A DNA stretch of 53,923 bases. Source: an uncultured Pseudomonadota bacterium (GTDB lineage Bacteria > Pseudomonadota > Alphaproteobacteria > RF32 > CAG-239). Where the stretch lies: the NCBI GenBank assembly GCA_949298065.1, contig CASFUZ010000007.1, positions 1 to 53,923 on the forward strand, given 5' to 3'. Under the pieces are notes generated by a model. That model did no database searches. It was not told the DNA's origin and saw nothing but the letters and a program-made list of their open reading frames with translations. Within the stretch, counting starts at the first letter, position 1; every line of letters begins with the position of its first letter. This document shows, in pieces, positions 16,556 to 24,798 of the stretch. A program made the position numbers and the translations under genes.

Positions 16556-18477
16556 GCTTCTTCTTTTTCTTGAGGCTCTTCCTTTTTCTCTTGATGATGT
16601 CCGCGCAGGTTTGCCAAGAACTGTGCCTCAATTTTCATATATTGAGTTAAAAGCCATTTAGACTGCGCTAAAATAAATACGGATACAACTAACAACAACA
16701 AAGAGATTCTTACATCTTCCGTTAAAAAAGTATGAACTACAGTAACAATAAAGAAAGCCACCACCAAAAGCCTAAAACTAGTCATTAAAACCAACGGCAA
16801 GCGGTTAGCCTTTTTGGATATCCACAATTTATAATAAATTTTTGCCAATATACTGTTTGAAATAAAAAAGTTTTTAATATTCTCGGCATTTTCACTCAAA
16901 TTTCCGCAAAAAGCAAACTTTTCACCAATTTTTTCCAACCACTTTTCTTTATGTTCACCTTCCGATGGTTTTCCATGGAGCCAACATAATACTCTCATAA
17001 TTGTATCTCTGACAAAGGCTGGCAAAATAGCTTCCCAACCTATAAGTGCCTTCAAAAATGGAGCCATAAACACCAATGTAATCCCGGTCAAAAGAATTTT
17101 GCCGCTCAAATTAGGCAAATAACTCAAGACAACAGGTTGAACATAATGTTTTGAGAGTAAAATAATGGTATATAAAATTAAAGAAAACAAAAACATTCTA
17201 AGCAGATAATTTTTAAACAACTCCGCCCACAATTTTTCTTCTGAAGGACTAACTCTAACAGGTTCATCTGTTTTATCAATGTACTTCAACCACGATTGCG
17301 GAGCTAACTTTAACAATTTCTTATAAAATGGATCTGCTGCCTTAATCATCATTGGCGTTAAGAAAGTCGTTATAACTGAAACAGCCACAATAATCGGATA
17401 AACCTGCGGATTTAAAACCTTTAAGCTCATACCTAAGCTAGCAATAATAAAAGCAAACTCACCAACTTGCGCTAAAGAAAATCCACAAAAAATAGATGTT
17501 TTAACCGGTTGACCCGAAACAATAAATCCCAAAACCGAAAATGCTATTTTACCAACGACCACAATCAAAGTAATCAAGAAAATCGGCCAAGCATAAGTAA
17601 CAAACATCGCCGGATTAACCATCATTCCGACAGAAACAAAGAAAACCGCACCAAAAAAATCCTTAATTGGTTGAATATTTTTTTCAATCCGCTGGATTAA
17701 ACTGCTCTCAGCCAAAATAGAACCCATAATAAAAGCTCCCAAAGCAGATGAGAAACCGGAATAAGTTGCCAAATAGACCATACCGAAACACAAGCTAATG
17801 GTAATTAGGAGCAACATTTCATCTGTTAAAAAGTTTTCTACTTTTTTCAAAAAAGTTGGTACAAGATAAATACCCGCAATAAAGCACAAAACCAAAAAAG
17901 ACACTAGTTTCATAACGCTTCCTAACAAAGCTTCGCCATCAATATTACTTCTTAAGGCAATTGTCGGAAGCAATACCAACATCAAAATTCCCATAATATC
18001 TTCTACCACCAACACCCCAAAGACCAAATCCGTAAATTTTTGCTTTTTAACATTCAAATCGTCAAAGGCCTTAATAATAATTGTCGTGGAGGACATTGAA
18101 ATCATACTTCCTAAGAAAAAGCTGTCCATTGTAGACCAACCAAGTAAAATACCCGTACTATACCCCAAATACAACATAAACAAAATATTAGCATTTGCCG
18201 TAATCATTGCTGATTTTCCGACATTAATCATTTTCTTGAAGCTAAATTCCAACCCTAAGCCAAACAATAAAAAGATAACGCCGATATCTGCCCATAGCGT
18301 GAGATTTTCTCTATCACTAACCGTTGGCAAAAAATTAAAATACGGTCCCGCCAAAATACCGGCCATCACATATCCGAGTACAATAGGCTGTTTGAGCTTT
18401 TTGCATATAAGCGTCATAATACCGGCATAAATAGTAATCATGGTTAAGTCTAAAATAAGGGTATGAATTTGATGCAT
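16552..18477 (-). CDS. CPA2-family cation/proton antiporter (Kef-type, without RCK domain)
   Basis: A 641-residue integral membrane protein. Residues 1-390 are a Na+/H+ or K+/H+ exchanger domain with about twelve membrane segments and the CPA2 hallmarks LGYVMAGILAGP, ADIGVIFLLFGLGLEFS, a VVEDIMGI segment (ion-site Asp) and FGAVFFVSVGMM. The C-terminal region (400-641) lacks the usual TrkA-N/RCK nucleotide-binding domain and instead has four to five more hydrophobic segments separated by charged loops and a Glu/Lys-rich tail. The ion selectivity is unknown. It may be partnered by the ArsR-type gene that meets it tail to tail, but only position suggests this. Confidence 0.85.
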   Translation of the reverse strand: MHQIHTLILDLTMITIYAGIMTLICKKLKQPIVLGYVMAGILAGPYFNFLPTVSDRENLTLWADIGVIFLLFGLGLEFSFKKMINVGKSAMITANANILFMLYLGYSTGILLGWSTMDSFFLGSMISMSSTTIIIKAFDDLNVKKQKFTDLVFGVLVVEDIMGILMLVLLPTIALRSNIDGEALLGSVMKLVSFLVLCFIAGIYLVPTFLKKVENFLTDEMLLLITISLCFGMVYLATYSGFSSALGAFIMGSILAESSLIQRIEKNIQPIKDFFGAVFFVSVGMMVNPAMFVTYAWPIFLITLIVVVGKIAFSVLGFIVSGQPVKTSIFCGFSLAQVGEFAFIIASLGMSLKVLNPQVYPIIVAVSVITTFLTPMMIKAADPFYKKLLKLAPQSWLKYIDKTDEPVRVSPSEEKLWAELFKNYLLRMFLFSLILYTIILLSKHYVQPVVLSYLPNLSGKILLTGITLVFMAPFLKALIGWEAILPAFVRDTIMRVLCWLHGKPSEGEHKEKWLEKIGEKFAFCGNLSENAENIKNFFISNSILAKIYYKLWISKKANRLPLVLMTSFRLLVVAFFIVTVVHTFLTEDVRISLLLLVVSVFILAQSKWLLTQYMKIEAQFLANLRGHHQEKKEEPQEKEEA

Positions 18478-18580
18478 CTTTACTTCACTACAAAAAAATT
18501 AAACTCTGCACAAAAAATACGCGTCTTTGAGTTTAAATTTTCTTAATACAACACTCTATTTATCAATTATCACAATTTAC
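18478..18580. other. Upstream region of the antiporter gene
   Basis: About 100 bases of AT-rich sequence between the antiporter start and the tRNA-tail repeat array. I see no gene in it. Confidence 0.4.
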
Positions 18581-18682
18581 CAGAACGAACCCAGGGTTCG
18601 ACCACTCGGGAAGCCATAAAAAAACCACTCATAAAGAGTGGCTTTTTTTTTATAAATGGCGTATCTGGGGGGGCTGGAGGAA

Positions 18683-18709
18683 AGAAAATTCTCCGGCGAA
18701 GAATTTTCT
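18683..18709. repeat. Variable-stem hairpin, copy 1 of the tRNA-tail element
   Basis: Perfect 10-bp stem AGAAAATTCT / AGAATTTTCT with 7-base loop CCGGCGA, bordered by GGAGGAA on the left and GACGACAGG on the right. Copy 2 is at 18917-18943 (loop CCGGTGA). A third related hairpin with a different stem is at 53846-53872. Confidence 0.7.
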
Positions 18710-18916
18710 GACGACAGGTGCAGATTTGTTGGCTTTGAGGCAAGGTAAACCGCCGCCGAAAAAGCGTTACAAATCAAATGACCGCAGCGAGTTTGTGTTT
18801 GAAAAACACTTACGAGCCAGAACGAACCCAGGGTTCGACCACTCGGGAAGCCATAAAAAAACCACTCATAAAGAGTGGCTTTTTTTTCAAATGGCGTATC
18901 TGGGGGGCTGGAGGAA

Positions 18917-18943
18917 AGAAAATTCTCCGGTGAAGAATTTTCT
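18917..18943. repeat. Variable-stem hairpin, copy 2 of the tRNA-tail element
   Basis: Same stem AGAAAATTCT / AGAATTTTCT as copy 1, with loop CCGGTGA. It follows TGGAGGAA and is followed by GACGACAGG, as in copy 1. Confidence 0.7.
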
Positions 18944-19089
18944 GACGACAGGCGCAGATTTGTTAGCTTTGAGGCAAGAGAAAACGCCGCCGAAAGAGCG
19001 TTACAAATCAAGTGACCGCAGCGAGTTTGTGTTTGAAAAACACTTACGAGCCAGAACGAACCCGTGGGTTCGACCACTCGGGAAGCCAT

Positions 19090-19121
19090 AAAAAAACCAC
19101 TCATAAAGAGTGGCTTTTTTT
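19090..19121. terminator. Terminator of tRNA-Arg
   Basis: Stem CCACTC / GAGTGG (19097-19102 and 19108-19113) with A-run on the left and T-run on the right; on the minus strand it stops transcription a few bases after the tRNA CCA. Copies with the same stem are at 18625-18641 and 18862-18878. Confidence 0.7.
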
Positions 19122-19126
19122 TCAAA

Positions 19127-19203
19127 TGGCGTACCCGGGGGGATTCGAACCCACGACCCTCGGCGTCGGAGGCCGATACTCTATCCAACTGAGCTACGGG
19201 TAC
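19127..19203 (-). tRNA. tRNA-Arg (anticodon CCG)
   Basis: A 77-nt tRNA with acceptor stem GTACCCG/CGGGTAC, discriminator G and encoded CCA; D-arm TAGCTCAGTTGGATAGAG; anticodon loop CTCCGAC; T-arm GGGTTCGAATCCC. The CCG anticodon reads CGG codons. It stands alone in the minus direction, upstream of an array of its own 3'-tail copies. Confidence 0.95.
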
Positions 19204-19320
19204 ATAGCTTATTGCTTTTTTATGTACATTATTTTAAATTACATTTCCAGCATTTTTTATAAAAAAGTCTTTTTCTTGGCGCTTTCACCGAAAATTTGCC
19301 GAAATTATCGCAATTTGGGC

Positions 19321-19349
19321 TTGACTTTTAATCACATAAACGTTATTAA
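19321..19349 (+). promoter_or_regulatory. Promoter of rpmB
   Basis: TTGACT (19321-19326), 17-base spacer, TATTAA (19344-19349), 34 bases before the rpmB start codon. The spacing is ideal for the housekeeping sigma factor. Confidence 0.6.
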
Positions 19350-19382
19350 CAAGCAACAAGTTTATTTATGAGGATTAAAACA

Positions 19383-19670
19383 ATGGCTAAAAAATGTGAT
19401 ATTTCCGGCACCGGCGTTATGAGCGGCAACAATGTCAGCCACGCTCACAACAAGAGTCGTCGTCGTTTCTTGCCCAACCTTCAGGTTGTTTCTCTTTTGA
19501 GCGAAACTTTGGGCAAAATTTTCAAATTAAAAGTTTGTTCTAAAACTTTGCGTTCTATTGAACACAATGGCGGTTTGGATGCTTATTTGGAATCCACTTC
19601 CAACAGCAAGCTGACCGAAGAAGCTAAAAAAATTAAAAAGAGCATTGCAAAAAGCAAAGCCGCAAAATAA
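19383..19670 (+). CDS. rpmB: 50S ribosomal protein L28
   Basis: A 95-residue L28. It starts MAKKCDISGTGVMSGNNVSHAHNKSRRRFLPNLQ, a family hallmark, and ends in a basic lysine-rich tail (KKIKKSIAKSKAAK). L28 is a component of the large ribosomal subunit near the E-site. The ATG at 19383 follows a GAGG at 19370; an upstream ATG at 19368 would add five residues not typical for L28. Terminator at its end and promoter at its start make it a single-gene unit. Confidence 0.96.
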   Translation: MAKKCDISGTGVMSGNNVSHAHNKSRRRFLPNLQVVSLLSETLGKIFKLKVCSKTLRSIEHNGGLDAYLESTSNSKLTEEAKKIKKSIAKSKAAK

Positions 19671-19692
19671 TTATCTACAAGCAAATGTAGTT

Positions 19693-19727
19693 ATATCCTC
19701 CTGATTTTTCAGGAGGATATTTTTTTA
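19693..19727 (+). terminator. Rho-independent terminator of rpmB
   Basis: A perfect 12-bp stem ATATCCTCCTGA / TCAGGAGGATAT with TTTT loop is followed by seven Ts, 22 bases after the rpmB stop. Confidence 0.9.
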
Positions 19728-19827
19728 TCCCCACAATTAACAAGGCTGAATCAGGGAAAGAGCTAAAACCTTTGAGTTTTGTTTTGAAGTTGTTTATAAA
19801 GGGCAATACAAGAACAAACCAACATCC

Positions 19828-21315
19828 ATGAAAGTCTGCCCGATGGAACAAATTGATACAGCCTCTCTGCCGCAAAACCTTGAAGCCGAACAAGCTCTGC
19901 TTGGTGCAATCTTAGCCAACAACAAAGCCTATGAGAAAGTTTCGGAGTTTTTGCGCCCCTATCACTTTGCCGATTCTATTCATGCCAAAGTTTTTGAGGT
20001 TATTGCAAAACTCATTCAGCGCGGTCATGTAGCAGATGTCATCACCTTAAAAAATTACTTTGAGCAAGAAGGCTCATTGCAAGAAGTTGGCGGCCACCAA
20101 TACTTAATCAAACTGGCAGACAGCGCATCCCCTTTAACCAATGTGGAATATTATGCGCAGTTTATTTACGACAAATATCTGAGGCGAGAACTGATAAATA
20201 CCGGCTACGAGATTGTCAATGATGCCATGAAGGAAGACTTAGATTCTGATGCCACCACGCAGATAGAAACAGCCGAAAAGAAACTTTTTGAATTATCCAA
20301 TCAAGGCGAAAGCCAAGGCGGATTCATAGACTTTGCACAAGCCTTAACCTCTTCTTTGAGCCAAATTGAGCAAGCCTACCAAAAAGACGGCAAAATCTCC
20401 GGTCTGCCGACAGCCTTAGATGCCTTGGATGAAAAGACCGGTGGCTTAAACAACTCTGACCTTATCATTATCGCAGGTCGTCCGGCTATGGGTAAAACCG
20501 CTCTGGCCACCAATATTGCTTATAATGTTGCTGAATTTATGAGCCATGATAAATCCGTTGACCCCAAGTCTCGCGGCGTGGCCTTTTTCTCTCTGGAAAT
20601 GTCTGCCGACCAATTAGCCAGCCGTATTCTTTCCACCGTAACCCAAACCCCCGGACATAAGATGCGCACCGGCGAGCTTGATAATGCCGAGTTCACGCGC
20701 ATTGCCGCGGCTGTGCGCGAGCTTGAAACCATCCCGCTTTATATTGATGACACGCCGGGCTTAAACATCAACTCCATCCGCACCCGCGCCCGTAGGCTGA
20801 AGCGTAACAAAGGCTTAGGCTTGATTGTCATTGACTATATTCAATTGATTATGGGGACGGGCAGCAAAAAAACCGAAGGCAACCGCGTACAGGAATTATC
20901 AGAGATTTCGCGCGGTCTGAAGATTCTGGCCAAAGAACTCAATGTTCCGGTCATTGCCTTGTCCCAATTAAACCGCGGCGTAGAACAACGCGATGACAAA
21001 CGTCCTGTTATGTCAGACTTGCGTGAATCCGGCTCCATTGAGCAAGATGCTGATATCGTAATGTTTGTGTTCCGCGAAAACTATTATATCCAGAACGAAG
21101 AACCCAAACAACGCGCCGGAGAAACACCGGAACACTTGCAAAACCGTATGGAGGAATGGCAAAAACGCGTCAGAGAAACCGCCAACATCGGTGAGGTCAT
21201 TATTGGTAAACAACGCCATGGCCCGACCGGCACGGTCAAACTCTTCTGGAACGGCGAATTTGCTCAATTTGGCAACCTGATTAAAGAAGAATATTTACCT
21301 GACCAAATAGGCTAA
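19828..21315 (+). CDS. dnaB: Replicative DNA helicase DnaB
   Basis: A 495-residue hexameric helicase of the replication fork. The N-terminal domain (LPQNLEAEQALLGAIL) is followed by the linker and the RecA-like ATPase with Walker A GRPAMGKT at 217-224, Walker B LIVIDYIQLI, the arginine-finger region and the C-terminal KQRHGPTGTVKLFW. An ATG at 19828 is used; an ATG at 19843 (MEQIDTASLPQ) is also possible and neither has a clear ribosome site. No intein or gap is present. It is preceded by an untranslated 100-base region after the rpmB terminator. Confidence 0.95.
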   Translation: MKVCPMEQIDTASLPQNLEAEQALLGAILANNKAYEKVSEFLRPYHFADSIHAKVFEVIAKLIQRGHVADVITLKNYFEQEGSLQEVGGHQYLIKLADSASPLTNVEYYAQFIYDKYLRRELINTGYEIVNDAMKEDLDSDATTQIETAEKKLFELSNQGESQGGFIDFAQALTSSLSQIEQAYQKDGKISGLPTALDALDEKTGGLNNSDLIIIAGRPAMGKTALATNIAYNVAEFMSHDKSVDPKSRGVAFFSLEMSADQLASRILSTVTQTPGHKMRTGELDNAEFTRIAAAVRELETIPLYIDDTPGLNINSIRTRARRLKRNKGLGLIVIDYIQLIMGTGSKKTEGNRVQELSEISRGLKILAKELNVPVIALSQLNRGVEQRDDKRPVMSDLRESGSIEQDADIVMFVFRENYYIQNEEPKQRAGETPEHLQNRMEEWQKRVRETANIGEVIIGKQRHGPTGTVKLFWNGEFAQFGNLIKEEYLPDQIG

Positions 21316-21318
21316 GGC

Positions 21319-21648
21319 TTATTTATGGCAACAACCATGCCCGCCGCAACAACAAGAGCTATTCTCATCGTCAGAGCAACAACAACCTTCTTCGGCTGAA
21401 CTGTTGTCTTTAACTTCTACAGGATAGCCTCCGTAATAAGCTGTCCCAAAGATTTTGCCCGTATATTCATGCTCGGGAGAATCCGAACGCATAACGGCAT
21501 CGTCAGCAGATTGCGGCACATCTTCGGCAACATCTCCGCGCATAATAGCCTCCTGCATTTTTTGCAATTGTCGCTTTTTGCCTTCACAACAAGCACAGGT
21601 TCCCTGCACGGGTGTTTTAACCAACATATCAGCCAACCACTTAAACAT
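21319..21648 (-). CDS. Small cysteine-rich protein of unknown function
   Basis: A 109-residue protein with 12 cysteines and 3 histidines. The N-terminal half has CACC (residue 18-21) and a basic KKRQLQ helix; the centre is Asp/Glu rich; the last 25 residues are an extreme cluster, GCCCSDDENSSCCC and GHGCCHK. Such clustering suggests metal or Fe-S binding, but the spacing fits no motif I know. It contains the stretch GKIFGTAYYGGYPVEV, which looks like a small folded domain. AAGGAG is nine bases before the ATG. It ends three bases from the dnaB stop and is convergent with it. Confidence 0.6.
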   Translation of the reverse strand: MFKWLADMLVKTPVQGTCACCEGKKRQLQKMQEAIMRGDVAEDVPQSADDAVMRSDSPEHEYTGKIFGTAYYGGYPVEVKDNSSAEEGCCCSDDENSSCCCGGHGCCHK

Positions 21649-21716
21649 TTTTCACTTCTCCTTAATTAATGCTTGGTATATTATAGCAAAAAATTTATGA
21701 ATAAAAAGGAAATGCC

Positions 21717-22097
21717 TTGTCAAAAAAACTTGAAGATATGACCGAAGAAGAATGGGAAGCTGTCTGCAACCGCTGCGGCAAGTGCTGCCTCATAAAAATT
21801 CAGGATGAAGATACGGACGAAATCTATTACACCGATGTCGTCTGTAAATATTTTAATTTTGAAACTTGCGAATGCACGGAATATCAAAACCGCTGCAAGC
21901 TTGTACCCGAATGTCTGAAGCTAACCAAAGAAAATGTTGGAAAAATTAAATGGATGCCCAAATCCTGCGCTTACCGCTGTTTGCTGGAAGGCAGACCCAA
22001 GCCCAAAAGAGAACCTGTTTCTTCTTTTTGCATTTCCGAAAAACTGGTCAAAGATGAGGAGCTTGAGGACCATATTTTGGAGCGCGATGACTTATGA
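21717..22097 (+). CDS. YcgN-like cysteine-cluster protein (UPF0260), copy 1
   Basis: A 126-residue protein with the CNRCGKCC motif and two further cysteine groups (CKYF...CEC, RCKLVPEC), typical of the YkgJ/YcgN family predicted to bind zinc or an Fe-S cluster. The motif CxxCGxCC plus EEWEAVC and WMPKSCAYR is specific for YcgN. The TTG start is used because AAAAAGGAA precedes it. Its stop overlaps the next start (ATGA). Function in bacteria is unknown. Confidence 0.75.
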   Translation: MSKKLEDMTEEEWEAVCNRCGKCCLIKIQDEDTDEIYYTDVVCKYFNFETCECTEYQNRCKLVPECLKLTKENVGKIKWMPKSCAYRCLLEGRPKPKREPVSSFCISEKLVKDEELEDHILERDDL

Positions 22098-22600
22098 GTA
22101 AAGATGATTACTTTATAGACGATTCGTTCAATCCTGAAGAGCGTTTTGCGCACATGGAACACCTTGAGCCGGAGTTTTGGAAAAAGAAAAAACTGGAGGA
22201 AATGAGCAAAGAAGAATGGGAACTTCTTTGTGATGGCTGTGGCAAATGCTGTTTGAATAAATTAGAGATAAAAGGCAAAATTCGCTTTACCAACACACGT
22301 TGCCGCTTTTTAGATTGCCAAACCTGCCTTTGCCGCATTTATCCTAATCGTTTTCAAAAAGTGCCCGATTGCCGCGACATTGACTTAAACGCCGTCCGCG
22401 AAAAACCGCGTTGGTTGCCTAAAACTTGTGCTTATTGGTTGCTGGATAATGGCTTTGACTTACCTGATTGGCATCCGCTCAAAACCGGACGAGCCGCATC
22501 CGTCCATGAAGCAAAAATGTCGCTCCAAAATCGCGAAACCGTTTCCGAAACAGGAATCCAAGACTATGAAAATTACATTGTTGACTGGGAAGACCTTTGA
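22094..22600 (+). CDS. YcgN-like cysteine-cluster protein (UPF0260), copy 2
   Basis: A 168-residue paralogue of the preceding gene with the same layout: EEWELLCDGCGKCCLNK, a second group CRFLDCQTCLCRIYPNR, DCRDIDLN and WLPKTCAYWLL, and a longer C-terminus ending YIVDWEDL. A 35-residue acidic/aromatic N-terminal extension precedes the EEW motif. The four-base overlap with copy 1 points to translational coupling and perhaps a heteromeric partner. Confidence 0.75.
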   Translation: MSKDDYFIDDSFNPEERFAHMEHLEPEFWKKKKLEEMSKEEWELLCDGCGKCCLNKLEIKGKIRFTNTRCRFLDCQTCLCRIYPNRFQKVPDCRDIDLNAVREKPRWLPKTCAYWLLDNGFDLPDWHPLKTGRAASVHEAKMSLQNRETVSETGIQDYENYIVDWEDL

Positions 22601-23276
22601 TATTCAGGAAGCCTTGGGCTTTGAGATTAAGGTCATAAAATCACCGCGCGCCAAAAGACTAACCTTGCGCATTGATTCTAAAGAACGCCTGCCGGTTTTA
22701 ACTATCCCCGAACGTTGTTCGGCGAAAAAAGCCGTTGCTTTTGCTAAGGAACATCAGGACTGGATAGAACGCTCTTTGGCCAGACTTCCGCAAACCAAAA
22801 AGTTTGAGGATGGAGAGCAAATTTCCCTTTTCGGGCAAACGGTAACCATCCGTCATAATTCCAAATTGCGCAAAGGAACCTTTCTGGAAGACAATGTTTT
22901 AAACGTATCGGGAGAAGCTGAATTTTTGCACCGCCGTGTTAAAGATTATATCAAAGAGCAAGCCAAGAATGAGTTTTACAAACGCTCCAAACTCTTGGCG
23001 GAAAAGCTGGGTTGCTCCTTGCATGATGTAACCATCAAAGACACCAAATCTCGTTGGGGAAGTTGCTCATCAATGCACAACATCAACTATAGTTGGCGGA
23101 TTGCCTTAGCTCCCGAAAATGTCATCAATTACCTGATGGCGCATGAAGTTGCTCACCTCAAACATCAAGACCATTCACGAGCTTTTTGGCGCTGTGTTCG
23201 CGAACTTTATCCCGAAGCCGAAACCGGCAAAGTCTGGCTCCAGCTTCACAGCAAAGAACTCTATCTGTATGAATAA
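22566..23276 (+). CDS. YgjP/DUF45-type zinc metalloprotease-like protein
   Basis: A 236-residue protein of the YgjP (M48-like, WLM/SprT-related) family. The zinc motif HEVAHLKHQDHS is near residue 195 (HExxH, with a third ligand His at H-x-x-x-F), and the DTKSRWGSCS sequence that precedes the zinc site is diagnostic of this family. Substrate unknown. The start at 22566 lies 35 bases inside copy 2 of the YcgN-like gene; the frame is open upstream to 22428 but that part would overlap the neighbour almost completely. Confidence 0.78.
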   Translation: MKITLLTGKTFDIQEALGFEIKVIKSPRAKRLTLRIDSKERLPVLTIPERCSAKKAVAFAKEHQDWIERSLARLPQTKKFEDGEQISLFGQTVTIRHNSKLRKGTFLEDNVLNVSGEAEFLHRRVKDYIKEQAKNEFYKRSKLLAEKLGCSLHDVTIKDTKSRWGSCSSMHNINYSWRIALAPENVINYLMAHEVAHLKHQDHSRAFWRCVRELYPEAETGKVWLQLHSKELYLYE

Positions 23277-23286
23277 AACAAAAAAC

Positions 23287-23315
23287 TTGATAATTATGAG
23301 TTTGCTCCCTATATT
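23287..23315 (+). promoter_or_regulatory. Promoter of the Bax inhibitor-1 family gene
   Basis: TTGATA (23287-23292), 17-base spacer, TATATT (23310-23315), 33 bases before the ATG; an AAGGAG site lies between them. Confidence 0.6.
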
Positions 23316-23348
23316 CTAAATAACATCAACTTAAGGAGATTAACTTAA

Positions 23349-24080
23349 ATGTTAGAAAATAAAAACTTTACAGCTGTTAGCTCAAAATCATCCGCTTATG
23401 TAGATGAAGGCTTACGCCAATATATGATCAAAGTTTACAACTATATGGCAGCTGGCCTATGCATAACCGCATTAGCCTCATATTTGGTTGCCAACACTTC
23501 ATTAATGAAATTGTTTTTTAACATTACCCCGCAAGGCGCAAGTTTATCTGGTCTTGGCTGGTTGTTTTTGCTCGCCCCGTTTTTGATGATTTTTGCTTTT
23601 AGCTGGGTCATCAGCCGTGGCACTTTGGCACAAGTCCAAGGTGTTTTCTGGGGCTATTCTGCAGTTATGGGAATCTCTTTGGCTCCTATTTTCTTGGCTT
23701 ATACCCATGAAAGTATTGCTCGTTTGTTCTTAATCACGGCGGCCACTTTTGGCGGAATGAGCCTATATGGCTACACTACCAAAAAAGATTTAACCGCTAT
23801 GGGGTCTTTTATGGTTATGGGTCTTTGGGGTGTTATCATTGCCTCAATCGTTAATATCTTTATGCAGAGCTCCGGCTTAAGTTTTGCTTTGTCAATCTTA
23901 ACCGTTGTCATTTTTACAGGCTTAACCGCTTATGACACACAAAAGATTCGCAGCCTGTATATGAGCGCCGATACTGGTGATACCGCCACCCGCAAAGCCA
24001 TTGCCGGTGCTTTGGAGTTATACCTTGACTTCATTAACCTGTTTTTGGCTCTGTTAAGATTATTTGGCGACCGCCGATAA
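23349..24080 (+). CDS. Bax inhibitor-1/YccA-family membrane protein
   Basis: A 243-residue inner-membrane protein with seven hydrophobic segments. Signature stretches are YDTQKIRSLY and GALELYLDFINLFLALLRLFG at the C-terminus, and MIKVYNYMAAGLCITALASY at the N-terminus, as in YccA/YbhL of E. coli, which associate with the FtsH protease or act as calcium-leak channels in related proteins. A promoter, ribosome site and terminator make it a single-gene unit. Confidence 0.88.
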   Translation: MLENKNFTAVSSKSSAYVDEGLRQYMIKVYNYMAAGLCITALASYLVANTSLMKLFFNITPQGASLSGLGWLFLLAPFLMIFAFSWVISRGTLAQVQGVFWGYSAVMGISLAPIFLAYTHESIARLFLITAATFGGMSLYGYTTKKDLTAMGSFMVMGLWGVIIASIVNIFMQSSGLSFALSILTVVIFTGLTAYDTQKIRSLYMSADTGDTATRKAIAGALELYLDFINLFLALLRLFGDRR

Positions 24081-24086
24081 TTCTAA

Positions 24087-24115
24087 AAAGCTCCGCCAAA
24101 GCGGAGCTTTTTTTT
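24087..24115 (+). terminator. Rho-independent terminator
   Basis: Stem AAAGCTCCGC / GCGGAGCTTT with loop CAAA, then a T-tract. It lies six bases after the BI-1 family gene and before the rpmH promoter. Confidence 0.9.
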
Positions 24116-24126
24116 GCAAAAAAACA

Positions 24127-24155
24127 TTGACTTGGAAAAAAAAACTGTCTATAAG
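24127..24155 (+). promoter_or_regulatory. Promoter of the rpmH-rnpA-yidD operon
   Basis: TTGACT (24127-24132), 17-base spacer, TATAAG (24150-24155), about 90 bases before rpmH. This spacing fits the housekeeping sigma factor and the high expression expected of rpmH. Confidence 0.6.
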
Positions 24156-24248
24156 CAGAGTTACCCGAGGCCTTGAGCAAAATTTTCAGGGCTTAAATAA
24201 TTAATAAAAACAGCCGATTTGAAAATCGGCACTAACCGGAGAAAACAA

Positions 24249-24383
24249 ATGAAAAGAACATATCAGCCGAGTAAATTGGTAAGAGCTCGTCGCCATGGTT
24301 TCCGTGCGCGTATGGCTACAGCCGGCGGCCGCAAAGTTATTGCAGCTCGTCGCAGCAGAGGACGCAAAAAACTTTCAGCCTAG
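24249..24383 (+). CDS. rpmH: 50S ribosomal protein L34
   Basis: A complete 44-residue L34: [20 protein letters not shown] then [24 protein letters not shown]. It is very basic and conserved. It lies ten bases before rnpA, as in nearly all bacteria, and GGAGAAAAC is its ribosome site. Confidence 0.97.
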   Translation: MKRTYQPSKLVRARRHGFRARMATAGGRKVIAARRSRGRKKLSA

Positions 24384-24393
24384 GTCATAACCT

Positions 24394-24798
24394 ATGCCTG
24401 AAGTCTTGGTTTTAAAAAAACGCAAAGATTTTGTCAGAGTCGCCGCAAAAGGTGTTCGGGTGGCAACATCCACACTTATTTTGCAGGCGGCTCAAAATTT
24501 ATCTACCGACAACCAATTTTGCCGTGTCGGCTACACCACCACCAAGAAAATCGGCAAAGCCCATATCCGCAATCGGACACGCCGAAGGATGCGTGCCATT
24601 GTCCGCGAGCTTTTTCCTCAAAGAGCCTTAGCCAACACAGACTATGTCTTAATCGGAAGATACAATACCGCAGATTGTCCTTTTGACAAACTTAAAGGTG
24701 ACCTCTGTTACGGCTTAAAAAAACTCCACAAACAACTCCTGCCGGAAGAACAACACAATGAACCGGATATTGAAAAACCTGCTGATATTGTTGGTTAA
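24394..24798 (+). CDS. rnpA: Ribonuclease P protein component
   Basis: A 134-residue basic protein that assists the catalytic RNA of RNase P in trimming tRNA 5' ends. The family signature is [15 protein letters not shown] near residue 55-70, and the N-terminal [13 protein letters not shown] matches. It begins ten bases after rpmH and its end overlaps yidD by 41 bases. Confidence 0.93.
   Translation: MPEVLVLKKRKDFVRVAAKGVRVATSTLILQAAQNLSTDNQFCRVGYTTTKKIGKAHIRNRTRRRMRAIVRELFPQRALANTDYVLIGRYNTADCPFDKLKGDLCYGLKKLHKQLLPEEQHNEPDIEKPADIVG

Larger units (their letters stand above)
18581..19126. repeat. Tandem array of 235-bp units joined to the 3' tail of tRNA-Arg
   Basis: Two full units (start points 18581 and 18818, period 237, then 19052, period 234) and a third partial unit run into tRNA-Arg. 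Read on the minus strand each unit holds: an imperfect copy of the tRNA-Arg 3' end (CAGATACGCCA against CGGGTACGCCA), a terminator hairpin (CCACTC/GAGTGG), a stretch with a GGTTCGACCAC tRNA-T-arm-like sequence on the plus strand, a hairpin GTGTTTGAAAAACAC, and an AGAAAATTCT stem-loop. No open frame here is credible as protein. Confidence 0.8.

Noticed and set aside
18581..19126. CRISPR array
   Set aside because: Units of 235 bases with internal hairpins and no short repeat/spacer alternation, and no cas genes in the window.
18577..19188. Open frame over the tRNA-Arg repeat array, translating to repeats of KKPLFMSGFF and GRGFESPRVRH
   Set aside because: The GRGFESPRVRH phrase is the well-known false translation of a tRNA gene read in the wrong way. 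The frame simply follows the DNA repeat and includes the tRNA.
18726..19371. Further open frames on the plus strand across the array
   Set aside because: They are by-products of the same repeats and have no ribosome site or family.
22428..22565. Longer N-terminus for the YgjP gene
   Set aside because: These 46 codons overlap the YcgN-like gene almost completely and the translated part has no family resemblance.
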